Positions 25,978 through 35,000 of a stretch of DNA of 64,000 nt are shown here, piece after piece; position 1 is the first letter of the stretch; each line of letters starts with the position of its first letter. This stretch comes from Paenibacillus sp. FSL R5-0517 (GTDB taxonomy: Bacteria; Bacillota; Bacilli; Paenibacillales; Paenibacillaceae). A program made the translations under genes and the position numbers. The stretch is from assembly GCF_037974355.1 (NCBI RefSeq), contig NZ_CP150235.1, positions 992,001 to 1,056,000 on the forward strand. The letters are read 5' to 3'. A model generated the notes under the pieces. The model was given only the letters and a program-made list of their open reading frames with translations, was not told where the DNA came from and searched no databases.

Positions 25978-28110
25978 ATGGAATTATCGATAACTTCGGA
26001 AATGGCGGTATCCAAGCTGTATGTAAAAGAAACACAGTGTCCATATTGCAGTGTGCAATGCAAGATGACAGTTGAAGAGCTGGCCGCACCTGTTGCAGGT
26101 CAGAGCCGAGCGGAATATACGGTCCAAGGCGTTCCGAATGAAGCTTCTCAGGGCAGACTGTGTGTGAAGGGTATGAATGCTCATCAGCATGCGCTCAGTG
26201 GTCAACGATTAATGCACCCGCTGATTCGTCGTAATGGTGAGCTTGAACCCTGTTCCTGGGAAGAGGCCATTCAGACCATCGCACAGCGGTTTCAGAACTT
26301 GAAAGATTCATACGGAGCAGATACGGTTGGAGTATACGGAGGCGGATCTTTAACAAATGAGTCAGCCTATCTGCTCGGCAAGTTCGCCAGGGTTGCTTTG
26401 GGGACGAAATATATCGACTATAATGGACGATTCTGTATGTCAGCTGCCGCTTCGGCCGGAAGTAAAGTATTTGGGATGGACCGAGGACTGACGTTCCGCC
26501 TGTCCGATATACCGAAAGCGGGCTGTATTATACTTGCCGGAACCAATATCGCAGAATGCCAACCTACACTCTTGCCATACTTTAATCAGGCGAAGGAGAA
26601 TGGGGCCTTTCTCATCGTTATTGATCCCCGCAAGACGGCAACCGCTGCCATTGCCGACCTTCATTTGCAGGTGAAGCCTGGCATGGATGCACTGCTGGCA
26701 GATAGTATGTTGAAGGTGATTATGGATGCCGGATTGGTGGACCCTCATTTTATAGGAGAACGAACGCATGGATACGAGCAATTGATACAAGGGTTGGCTG
26801 ATCTGCAACTCGAACAGTCGGCACTAGCATGTGGAGTCGATCTGGCCCTGATTCGTCAGGCTGCACTGGCCTATGGTGAGGCAGAGACAGGCATGATCAT
26901 GACAGCACGTGGTGTGGAGCAACAGACGGATGGGCATATGGCCGTCAGGCATTTTCTCAACCTGGTGTTAGCGACTGGCAAAATTGGCCGAGAAGGCTGT
27001 GGATATGGTGCGATCACAGGTCAGGGGAACGGGCAGGGCGGACGGGAGCATGGGCAGAAGGCTGACCAGCTGCCGGGCTATCGATCGATTGAAAATGAAG
27101 CTGATCGTGCCTATGTGGCATCGATCTGGGGCGTGGACCCTGCAAGTTTACCGGGTAAAGGAGTCTCGGCCTACGAGATGATGGAGAAAGTTCATGACCA
27201 GGAGATTCGGGCTTTGCTTGTGATGGGCTCCAATCCGGTTGTATCCAATCCTAATGTGCGTTTGGTGGAGGAAGGTTTGCGTAAGCTGGATTTTCTAATC
27301 GTGGCAGATATGTTTCTGTCCGAGACTGCACGAATGGCGGATCTGGTTCTTCCCGTTACCTCTTATATGGAGAATGAAGGTACACTGACCAATCTGGAGG
27401 GGCGTGTTCTGCTCCGGGAACAGGGGAGGCCTGCGCCAGGCGAAACGCTCGATGATTGGGAGATATTATGCCGGATTGCCGCGCAATTGGGTAAAGTTTC
27501 TTACTTTGAATATGACACTGCTGAGGATATCTTTAATGAGCTTCGGTTGGCGAGCCGTGGTGGAGTGGCTGATTACTATGGCATTACCTATGAGCGTTTG
27601 CGTAACGAGAAAGGGGTATACTGGCCGTGTTCTTCCCTTGAAGAGCAAGGAGAAGGCCTGTTATTCGGTGATCGATTCGCACATCCCGATGGCAAAGCGG
27701 CATTCACATGTGAGTCAAGCCTGGGGTGGAATGATATATCACCGGAATTCCCCTTAATTCTTACCAACGGACGTGTGCTCCCTCATTATCTTACAGGGGT
27801 GCAGACGCATCGCAGTCCGGCACTTGCAGCTCGTGAATTGGAGAACTTCGTTGAGCTTCATCCGGTTACCGCTGCCCGTCATCGTATTCACGATGGAGAG
27901 TGGGTAGAGATACAATCGGAGTACGGAAGTTTCACGGTTCGTTCGCGCATCAAGGATTCCATTCGGGAGGATACCTTGTTTGTGCCGATGCATTGGGGTG
28001 GTGTTCAAAATGTGAATCGGGCAACCCGACCGGAACTGGACCCGTTCTGCCGTATGCCCGGATTCAAGACGGCGGCAGTAACCATTCGACCATTGCGATT
28101 AGCCAAATAA
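25978..28110 (+). CDS. nasC: Assimilatory nitrate reductase catalytic subunit
   Basis: A 710-residue molybdenum bis-MGD enzyme that reduces nitrate to nitrite in the cytoplasm. The N-terminal [4Fe-4S] motif is complete (C21, C24, C28 and C62; CPYCSVQC and RLCVKG). The probable molybdenum ligand is the Cys in RFCMSAA near residue 150. Cofactor-binding blocks such as GTNIAECQPT and MGSNPVVSNPNV follow. The C-terminal molybdopterin dinucleotide-binding domain has LTNGRVLPHYLTGVQT and the terminal MHWGGVQNVNRAT. The length equals that of B. subtilis NasC. It lies 39 bases after nasB in the same operon. No nitrite reductase genes are in the window, so the next step must be encoded elsewhere. Confidence 0.93.
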   Translation: MELSITSEMAVSKLYVKETQCPYCSVQCKMTVEELAAPVAGQSRAEYTVQGVPNEASQGRLCVKGMNAHQHALSGQRLMHPLIRRNGELEPCSWEEAIQTIAQRFQNLKDSYGADTVGVYGGGSLTNESAYLLGKFARVALGTKYIDYNGRFCMSAAASAGSKVFGMDRGLTFRLSDIPKAGCIILAGTNIAECQPTLLPYFNQAKENGAFLIVIDPRKTATAAIADLHLQVKPGMDALLADSMLKVIMDAGLVDPHFIGERTHGYEQLIQGLADLQLEQSALACGVDLALIRQAALAYGEAETGMIMTARGVEQQTDGHMAVRHFLNLVLATGKIGREGCGYGAITGQGNGQGGREHGQKADQLPGYRSIENEADRAYVASIWGVDPASLPGKGVSAYEMMEKVHDQEIRALLVMGSNPVVSNPNVRLVEEGLRKLDFLIVADMFLSETARMADLVLPVTSYMENEGTLTNLEGRVLLREQGRPAPGETLDDWEILCRIAAQLGKVSYFEYDTAEDIFNELRLASRGGVADYYGITYERLRNEKGVYWPCSSLEEQGEGLLFGDRFAHPDGKAAFTCESSLGWNDISPEFPLILTNGRVLPHYLTGVQTHRSPALAARELENFVELHPVTAARHRIHDGEWVEIQSEYGSFTVRSRIKDSIREDTLFVPMHWGGVQNVNRATRPELDPFCRMPGFKTAAVTIRPLRLAK

Positions 28111-28242
28111 TCCATACAGGTTTCCAGGCATCATAAGCTGCTCTAATGCTAACTTCGAGAACGGATATGTAAATGACTGGAACTTAAAAGCAGAATAAAG
28201 CGTTAAGAATATATACTGACTAAATAAGAGGTGGTCAAACCT

Positions 28243-28983
28243 TTGAAAAAGAAAACATTGGTTTCACTACTCACCCTACCACTGGTAGCTGCATCTGTAT
28301 GTGGCTACATGTACTTGAACAAGCCGTCTATAGTTAGTGCTCAAAGCGATGTTGAAGCAGCAGCACTTAAGGCGACCCAGGGTAAGGTGGATTATATTAA
28401 GGAATCGTTTGAAGACGGATCATATATCGTTCGCTATCGGGACCGTGTGAATTTGACAGAAGTCACTGAGGAATACCGTGATAACCAGCTTCATTACAAA
28501 ATGATTATTGAAGATGGTGGTAAGAAAATCACTTCGTATGGTCGAGATTTTGAGACGGGAAAATTGGTTGGGAACACTTGGACCATGCCGGACAACATAG
28601 CTGCTGAAAATGAGAAGTTGCTACAGAACTCGCTGTTGGAAAATGCTAAAGAAGAATTACAAGGTCAGGATTGGACCGTACTGGAAACTGCGGGAACACA
28701 CTCCCGTTCTGCTACAGAGCGTAACGAGCAAAAGGCTGTTTCTGAAGACGCACTCCACAAGGAAGTGGTGACCATTGATGTAAATACGGGTTTACCGACG
28801 CAACGTGTGATTTATCAGAAAGACAAAAACGGTGAAATTGTAACCAGACCAACCAAGACCGAAGAGTACAAGCATTTGGATTCTATCCCGATGAAGATCC
28901 AGAGCTTTGCTCCGGAAGAATCGATTGAGATTAGAGAAATACCGGCGCCGGTCATTGAAGATAAGGTGCTTGGAGGGTCCTAA
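28243..28983 (+). CDS. Unknown exported or membrane-anchored protein
   Basis: A 246-residue protein I do not recognise. The N-terminus MKKKTLVSLLTLPLVAASV followed by CGYMYL is a signal peptide or signal anchor. A Cys sits at the end of the hydrophobic core, but the context VAASVCGY is a weak lipobox. The rest is a hydrophilic, Glu/Lys-rich chain with beta-type segments such as GSYIVRYRDRVNLTEVTEEYRDNQ and a YQKDKNGEIVTRPTKTEEY stretch, reminiscent of lipoproteins that bind a peptide or wall polymer. The TTG start at 28243 is supported by GAGGTGG eight bases upstream. A strong terminator follows. It is separate from nasC by over 130 bases. Confidence 0.65.
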   Translation: MKKKTLVSLLTLPLVAASVCGYMYLNKPSIVSAQSDVEAAALKATQGKVDYIKESFEDGSYIVRYRDRVNLTEVTEEYRDNQLHYKMIIEDGGKKITSYGRDFETGKLVGNTWTMPDNIAAENEKLLQNSLLENAKEELQGQDWTVLETAGTHSRSATERNEQKAVSEDALHKEVVTIDVNTGLPTQRVIYQKDKNGEIVTRPTKTEEYKHLDSIPMKIQSFAPEESIEIREIPAPVIEDKVLGGS

Positions 28984-29016
28984 GATTTTCTATTTCATCA
29001 GCAATTACAATTACAA

Positions 29017-29056
29017 GAAAGCCAGCCCTCATATTTGTTGAGAGCTGGCTTTTTCC
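29017..29056. terminator. Terminator between convergent genes
   Basis: AAGCCAGCCCTCA pairs with TGAGAGCTGGCTT with an internal mismatch, followed by TTTTT. It serves the unknown exported protein and probably the AraC gene on the other strand. Confidence 0.75.
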
Positions 29057-29062
29057 TTGAAT

Positions 29063-29995
29063 TTAGCCCTCGATCTGGAGTGTATGGCGAAGGCGCTTGA
29101 TATCACTTTTAGGAGGAAGGCCATACATGCGGGCGTACTCCCGACTGAACTGGGAAGGACTCTCGTACCCAACCTGGAATGCCGCATCGGCCGCATCGGT
29201 TGAACCTGCAAGTAACATTCGCCGGGCCTCCTGCAATCGAATCTGTTTTTGATATTGCAGTGGGCTCATGGCGGTAACGGCTTTGAAATGATAATGCAAT
29301 GAGGACGTACTCATGTTAATCATGGAAGCCAATTGCTCGATTCGCAGTGGATGGGCGTATTCGGAGTGAATGACTTCAATGACTTGGGCGATATGCTGTG
29401 CATGACTGTTTTGGACTGCAAACTGCCTGATGGAATGTCCGTGTTCATCCTGAATCAGGCGATATAGAATCTCACGAGTCATAAGAGGTGCAAGTGCAGG
29501 TATATCTTCAGGTGTATCCAGCAATCTGACCAATCGGATTACGGCTTCCAGAAGCGGAGGTTTGTTTGAGCTTACAAACAACCCACGACGTGTTGAGTTG
29601 TTGGATTTGGTGTGTGCGGAAGGAGAATCTTGAACAAGATCAAAAACCTGCCCCGAATCAAAATCAAGTCGTAAGCAGAGATAAGGGTGTTCTGTCGTTG
29701 CCTGTACCACTTGTCCTGAAATAGGCAAGTTTATGGAAGCGACCAGATACTGTGAAGAGTCATAGGTATAGCTCTCTTGTCCGAGAATAACCAGTTTGGA
29801 ACCTTGGGCCACAATGCACAAGGCGGGTTCGTGCACGGTATGAATGGGCTCTGAAACCTGGGAAGCACGGATCAAAGCAAGCGAAGGAATTGCTGTTAGA
29901 TGAATCCCGTCATCGTGGGCGAAACGACTGATTAAGCGGGCCAATTCCTGTTGCTGCTCAATAATAGCTGTACCCTGTTCCGTTTTGGATAGCAT
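29063..29995 (-). CDS. AraC-family regulator with AraC_N domain
   Basis: A 310-residue transcription factor. The N-terminal half matches the AraC_N type of cupin-like sensor domains (HEPALCIVAQGSKLVILGQESYTYD region, residues about 60-90). The C-terminal half has two helix-turn-helix motifs (LRIEQLASMINMSTSSLHYHFKAVT region and AADAAFQVGYESPSQFSREY). The start ATG 29995 follows AAAGGGGG by about 10 bases; earlier in-frame starts lack a ribosome site. It is divergent from an Atu4866-like gene and an SDR gene, a common arrangement in which the regulator controls the oxidoreductase. Confidence 0.88.
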   Translation of the reverse strand: MLSKTEQGTAIIEQQQELARLISRFAHDDGIHLTAIPSLALIRASQVSEPIHTVHEPALCIVAQGSKLVILGQESYTYDSSQYLVASINLPISGQVVQATTEHPYLCLRLDFDSGQVFDLVQDSPSAHTKSNNSTRRGLFVSSNKPPLLEAVIRLVRLLDTPEDIPALAPLMTREILYRLIQDEHGHSIRQFAVQNSHAQHIAQVIEVIHSEYAHPLRIEQLASMINMSTSSLHYHFKAVTAMSPLQYQKQIRLQEARRMLLAGSTDAADAAFQVGYESPSQFSREYARMYGLPPKSDIKRLRHTLQIEG

Positions 29996-30157
29996 GGATT
30001 GCAGGCCCCCTTTCCTGATACTCATAACCATTTTAAAATGCGTTGGACGAATAGGCAAGAATACTGTGGGATTCTTCTATCGTACAGAGACTGATCGACT
30101 ACATAATGAAATTAAGCAATTGAATCTGTTGGCAACAGAAAGGAGTGACGTGGAAAT

Positions 30158-30442
30158 ATGGCAGGTAATAGATCAGAAGACAGACCAGAATTGGAGCACC
30201 CGTATGTAGGAATGTGGGTGACGAAGGACGGGTACATCCGACATGAACTGCTTCCTTCCGGTCGTTATGACGAATCACGGGGAGATAGGCAAAGTGCGTA
30301 CCAAGGTCGATATGTAGTCGAAGGAGATCATATTGAATATGTGGATGATACTGGCTTTACTGCGGATGGAGACTTTAAGGAAGGCGTGCTTTATCATGCA
30401 GGCATGGTTCTGTACAGAGAAGATGCACAATCAAATACCTAA
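30158..30442 (+). CDS. Atu4866-domain protein
   Basis: A 94-residue cytoplasmic protein matching the small Atu4866 family by its conserved blocks HPYVGMWVTKDGYIRHELLP, SAYQGRY and EYVDDTGFTADGDF. The biochemical function of the family is not established; members commonly lie next to short-chain dehydrogenases and AraC regulators, as here. AAAGGAGTGAC precedes the ATG. The SDR gene follows 17 bases later, so the two are probably co-transcribed. Confidence 0.8.
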   Translation: MAGNRSEDRPELEHPYVGMWVTKDGYIRHELLPSGRYDESRGDRQSAYQGRYVVEGDHIEYVDDTGFTADGDFKEGVLYHAGMVLYREDAQSNT

Positions 30443-30459
30443 TAGGGAGAGAAGTCGAT

Positions 30460-31197
30460 ATGTTTAATGTAAAAGGGAAAGTCGTTGTAATCACGGGTGC
30501 AAGCAGCGGAATTGGGGAGGCAACAGCGCGTCTGTTAGCAGAGCAGGGAGCACATGTTGTTATTGGTGCAAGACGAGTGGATCGCCTAGAGGTGCTGGCT
30601 TCCGCCATTCGCTCGGAAGGTGGTTCAGTAGAATATCATGCCCTTGATGTTACACAGCTGGAAGACATGCAAACGATCGTAGAGCTTGCGCTCAGTCGTT
30701 ATGGACGTTTGGATGTGATAGTTAATAATGCCGGGGTCATGCCACTATCAACCCTTGAAGCACTAAAAGTGGACGAGTGGAATCGTATGATTGATGTTAA
30801 TATTCGGGGTGTTCTACACGGTATTGCAGCTGGGCTGCCCGTTATGAAAGAACAGGGTTTCGGGCAGTTTGTTAATATCGCTTCCATTGGAGCTTATGCC
30901 GTGACACCAACAGCCGCAGTATATTGTGCAACCAAGTACGCTGTCCGGGCGATCTCGGAGGGTCTGCGACAGGAGGTAGGCTCAGATATCCGCGTGACCC
31001 TTGTATCGCCAGGTGTGACTGAATCCGAACTTGCCGAATCCATCTCTGATCATGGAGCACGGGAGTTTATGAAAGATTATCGGAGCATATCCATTCCAGC
31101 TACGGCTATCGCTCAAAGCATACTATATGCGATCAACCAGCCGGCTGAGGTGGATGTGAATGAAATTGTGGTAAGACCCACTGCAAGCTTAGTTTAA
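30460..31197 (+). CDS. Short-chain dehydrogenase/reductase
   Basis: A 245-residue classical SDR that oxidises or reduces a carbonyl/hydroxyl substrate with NAD(P). The cofactor motif TGASSGIGEATA is at 11-22, with NNAGVM near 88. The catalytic Ser (NIASIGAYA) and the Tyr-X3-Lys pair (VYCATKYAV) are present. An Arg in GARRVDR after the second strand favours NADP(H). The substrate is unknown. It is second in a two-gene operon controlled presumably by the divergent AraC protein. A strong terminator follows. Confidence 0.9.
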   Translation: MFNVKGKVVVITGASSGIGEATARLLAEQGAHVVIGARRVDRLEVLASAIRSEGGSVEYHALDVTQLEDMQTIVELALSRYGRLDVIVNNAGVMPLSTLEALKVDEWNRMIDVNIRGVLHGIAAGLPVMKEQGFGQFVNIASIGAYAVTPTAAVYCATKYAVRAISEGLRQEVGSDIRVTLVSPGVTESELAESISDHGAREFMKDYRSISIPATAIAQSILYAINQPAEVDVNEIVVRPTASLV

Positions 31198-31216
31198 ACC
31201 TCGCTGTAAGATTCCG

Positions 31217-31256
31217 AAGACGCCCCTACCATATATACGGTTGGGGCGTCTTTTTG
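31217..31256 (+). terminator. Terminator after SDR gene
   Basis: AAGACGCCCC pairs with GGGGCGTCTT, with an inner ACC/GGT stem, followed by TTTTT. Confidence 0.88.
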
Positions 31257-31606
31257 TACCTTATAAACAACTTGGTTCATATTTCAGGGTGACCAACCAC
31301 TAATGCTATCAACAGTAAGATAGAAGAATTTAACATGGGGGCAATCCAGAAAGAGTGTATTAGCTGATTTTGCGTATATCTACGCAAGTAGTTCATAGTT
31401 CCGTGGTTCCACGTAAACATGAGGATTGGCTCATGAATATGGATTGAATTTTAGTTATGATGTTCATTAGGGGTACATATGTACGTGTTTTTAATTTTAT
31501 TTTGGGATAGATCGTCATTGCGAGTTTAGGTTATTACGCATCGTGGTATAGATATCGGGGCTTATGGAAGCTTCTTCAAATAGGGCAGGACAGAGGGGGC
31601 ATGACA
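31257..31606. other. Gene-free stretch before the beta-grasp/DUF4132 operon
   Basis: About 350 bases of AT-rich DNA with no convincing gene, RNA motif or clear promoter. A 17-codon frame from ATG 31478 is too short to support. GAGGGGG just before 31601 is the ribosome site of the next gene. Confidence 0.4.
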
Positions 31607-32026
31607 GTGAACATATGGATAACGGTAAAAAGTCTGGGTAAGCGCAAGCCGGTACTTGCCAAGCAAGCTGCTGAACTTCCGGAAACAACTCATACGCTAA
31701 GGCAGCTCATTGAAAATATGGTGGCTCTGCAAGTAAAAGCTCTTCAGGACAAGAAGCAACAGGCGGAATTGCTCGCCTACCTGATGCCGGATGATATTGA
31801 AGCGCAGGGAGCGGCGGGGAAAGTCGGGTTTGGCGCAGTATACAATGAGGGTGTTCCTGATCTGAATGGCGCGATGGAGACAGCTATAACTGCCTATGAG
31901 GATGGATTGTACAAAGTGTTTCTCAACGATGAAGAATTGCAGGAACTGGACAAGTCAATTTTGATACAAGACGGCGACAACGTGGTGTTTATCCGATTTA
32001 CAATGCTTGCCGGACGTCTGTGGTAG
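31607..32026 (+). CDS. Putative beta-grasp (MoaD/ThiS-like) partner of a DUF4132 protein
   Basis: A 139-residue protein of no named family. The N-terminus NIWITVKSLGKRKP followed by THTLRQLIENMVALQV resembles the first hairpin and helix of ubiquitin-like folds. The C-terminus VFLNDEELQELDKSILIQDG and VVFIRFTMLAGRLW resembles the last strands of MoaD/ThiS, with the DGD turn, but it lacks the terminal Gly-Gly. A central insertion (about 50-100) is not recognisable. GTG 31607 is chosen since GAGGGGG is 7 bases upstream; ATG 31601 nearly touches that site. It is four bases after this gene's stop that the next frame opens, and the large DUF4132 gene starts 24 bases downstream, so they form an operon. 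Confidence 0.6.
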   Translation: MNIWITVKSLGKRKPVLAKQAAELPETTHTLRQLIENMVALQVKALQDKKQQAELLAYLMPDDIEAQGAAGKVGFGAVYNEGVPDLNGAMETAITAYEDGLYKVFLNDEELQELDKSILIQDGDNVVFIRFTMLAGRLW

Positions 32027-32050
32027 AGAGTGATGAAGGAGGAGAACAGG

Positions 32051-35000
32051 ATGAATCAGGAAGATCAAGTGCAGGTGTATATGGATGAATTGCAGGAAAG
32101 AGCCAAGTCGTTAACAGGGGTACAGCTTGAGTTGGCAGGTTATGTTGTGGAGATCGCCGGGTCTACGTATTTGCGTGGAGACGAAAAGATGTTTTTGAAT
32201 ACAGAAAAGTTGCTTGAAAGGCTGGCTGCAGAGACACAGAAGCCATTATTCCAGCCACTATTGGATGTGCTCCAGCATCTGGCGAGTGAGTCATTGGTTG
32301 CACGATTCCGTTATATTGCAGAGCGTGCGACCCGTTTCCCATACAGTAACAACTATGAACGCAGGCCCTTCCGCACATCCGATCCGGGGCAGCATGTAGC
32401 ACAGGTCATCCGTAAACTGATGGGGTTGTTCCGGATGGAAATGAATAATTTTTCTCTGGAAGAATATGTGTCACTTCGTGAGTACAAGCTGGATTATCTG
32501 CATGAGATCCGTTGGGTCCTGGCGGATTGTATCGCGTATGAACTGGATCATCAGGGCGGAGGTATGAAGCAGGCGCTGCACGATATTATATATGGTGACA
32601 ATCAGAATGCACTGTTAACCCATGAAATGATAAAGGGCATATTCATGAGCGATCAGGTGGAAGCCTATCAGATGGTAGGTGAGCTGCTGGTTGCAGCACG
32701 GTTGCAGGAAGGTCTGCGCCAAAGCATTGTGGAGCGGATGGATGAAGGAACACTGGAAGCCTATATTTACATATTAAAAATCATTATCGACAACAACCTG
32801 ATTCGTTTCAGTTCTGTGGTAAGAGCGCTCGCTGTCTGGACGGGGATCGGCATAGAAGCAGCCAATCAGCGAGTTGCTGCACAGCTCATTGAACAGGCTC
32901 ATGAGGCGCTGGTGCAACCAGAGGTACGAGAAGCCTGGCAGCAGGAAGCGAACGCGAACAAACTCTTTATCAGCCTGTGGGCGACAGCAGTCATCGAAGA
33001 GAATGATTTGAAGAGCAAGATCATCGAGATTATGGATCAAGGCCAATTATATCAGAAGATCGTGGCCCAATATGTACTGGCTAACAGCCAGAACCGAGAG
33101 CTTCGATTGGACATTGCACGTCGGTATCTGGAAGCGCAGGATACCGAGTTAATGCACTGGATTGTGACCAACTATGACGCCATGTATATGTATAACTGGA
33201 GTTTCGAGAATGGTGAGAATCAGCGTAGCGTTTACGTGTGGCCATTGCAGGCTCTTGAAGATAAGGCCTTGCGGCGTCAGGACTTTGACCGATTCAAACA
33301 GATGTTGGGTGTCATTCCAAAAGGCGGGTCAGGCGGGCCATCGGGTGTACTTGAGTATGTTCACTACCGGATTGATATGGATGATGTAGTCAAAAAAATG
33401 TTATATCTGGCCGCTTATGATATGGACCCGGAATGGATCGGCGAAGTCATTGCAATCAAGGACCGCCTAAGCCCGGAACTGCGTGGAGAACTGTTATCCC
33501 AGTTTGTTCAGCATCCTGAGAATGAGGTGCAAAGACAGTTTGTGTTTGAGAGTCTGTCTGATAAAAGTATGAGTAACCGGGAGAGTGCACTCGCCAAGGC
33601 GAAGTTGCTCACGTTGACAGTTGAAGAGATGGAACAGATGGAGGCACTGATGAAGCTCAAGACAGGCTCACTTCGTCAGAAGGTCATCCATGTATTATTA
33701 CTGCAACCTATAGACCAATTGACGGTCTCACTGAAGCGACTTTTGCAGGCTAAGAGTGAGTTGCAGCGTCTGGGCGCACTCGAATTGTTGACCGAGATTG
33801 CGGCAGATCCGGAGCGGGCAGATCAGCAGGAGGCATTACAGCCATTGGCGCAGCTTATTGAGACACCAACTGCCAAGGAACAGAAACTGCTGGATAAGCT
33901 GACCGATCAGGGGAGTCGTTACACAGCCTCCAATGGATTTGGTTTATTTGATCCGAAGCGACGTGAGCCATTGCTGGATGAGATGCGTGATCTCAAGGAC
34001 GTTACTCCGAAGGACATCTTCACGCTCTCTCTGGATAAGACCAGACCTTTTCTGGAGGGTCTCAATGAATTGGTGCATGAACACAGGGATTATGAGTATG
34101 AAGTGGAGTACTACGCTGGCTATAAAGAAACATTGTTAGTTGGAGCGAGTCTTCGCTCCAAGGTTCCGTATGGAGAGCGCAATGAAATGAAGCATATGCA
34201 GCAGTTTCCGCTTCATGAGGTATGGGAGAACTATATTCAACATGGCGAGTTTAGCAGTATGGAGTTAATGCAGTTGTATATGGTTATACAGCTCCGGGAT
34301 TTCAATGGCAAATTGAGCGACCATTACAGTTACTTCCATGATCAGTATGGCTATGAAGAACTGCAAAAGATTCCGTTACTGGAAGGCTGGCGCAAGACGT
34401 TTGCTGAACAAATCTATCCGCTGGAGGATATCGAAAAACTGCAGCAGATGCTGAATTCGTTACCGTATAAGGATCAGGTAGTGGCGCTTATATCGGCAGC
34501 ATTTCTGGATAGCGATCCGATCGACACGTTTGAGATAGCCGAGAAGACTTGGGCCTCTATTATTGCGAGTATGCCTGCTGATCGACTCGAAAAGGAGTCA
34601 GGCATGCTTCATATTCTGACTGCACCCTGGAATTATGTGGTTCGTGGCAAAATCCATGACGATAACAGCTTCAAACGTTTCTTCCAGACGGCTTACCAGT
34701 TCACCAGTCTTGTAGAGCGTAGTGAGCCGCTGTCTTTACTGTCACTTGAAGATTTCCTCCGTGCGTACCAGTTGAACCTGATTGACGAACAGGAGATATA
34801 TCGACAGGTTCTGGTCGGTGGGAATCGTCTGATGTTTATTCGGAACTTAACATCCACTCGTACGGAAGAGATCGCAAGTGACCCGAAGCTGATTCACTTA
34901 CGGGATACGGTCGTTAATCGGATTCTGGAAATCGAGCTGACCCGGGGAGAACTCTCTACAGAAGTAAGTACACTTGCCATGAAACTGGAACGAATTGAAG

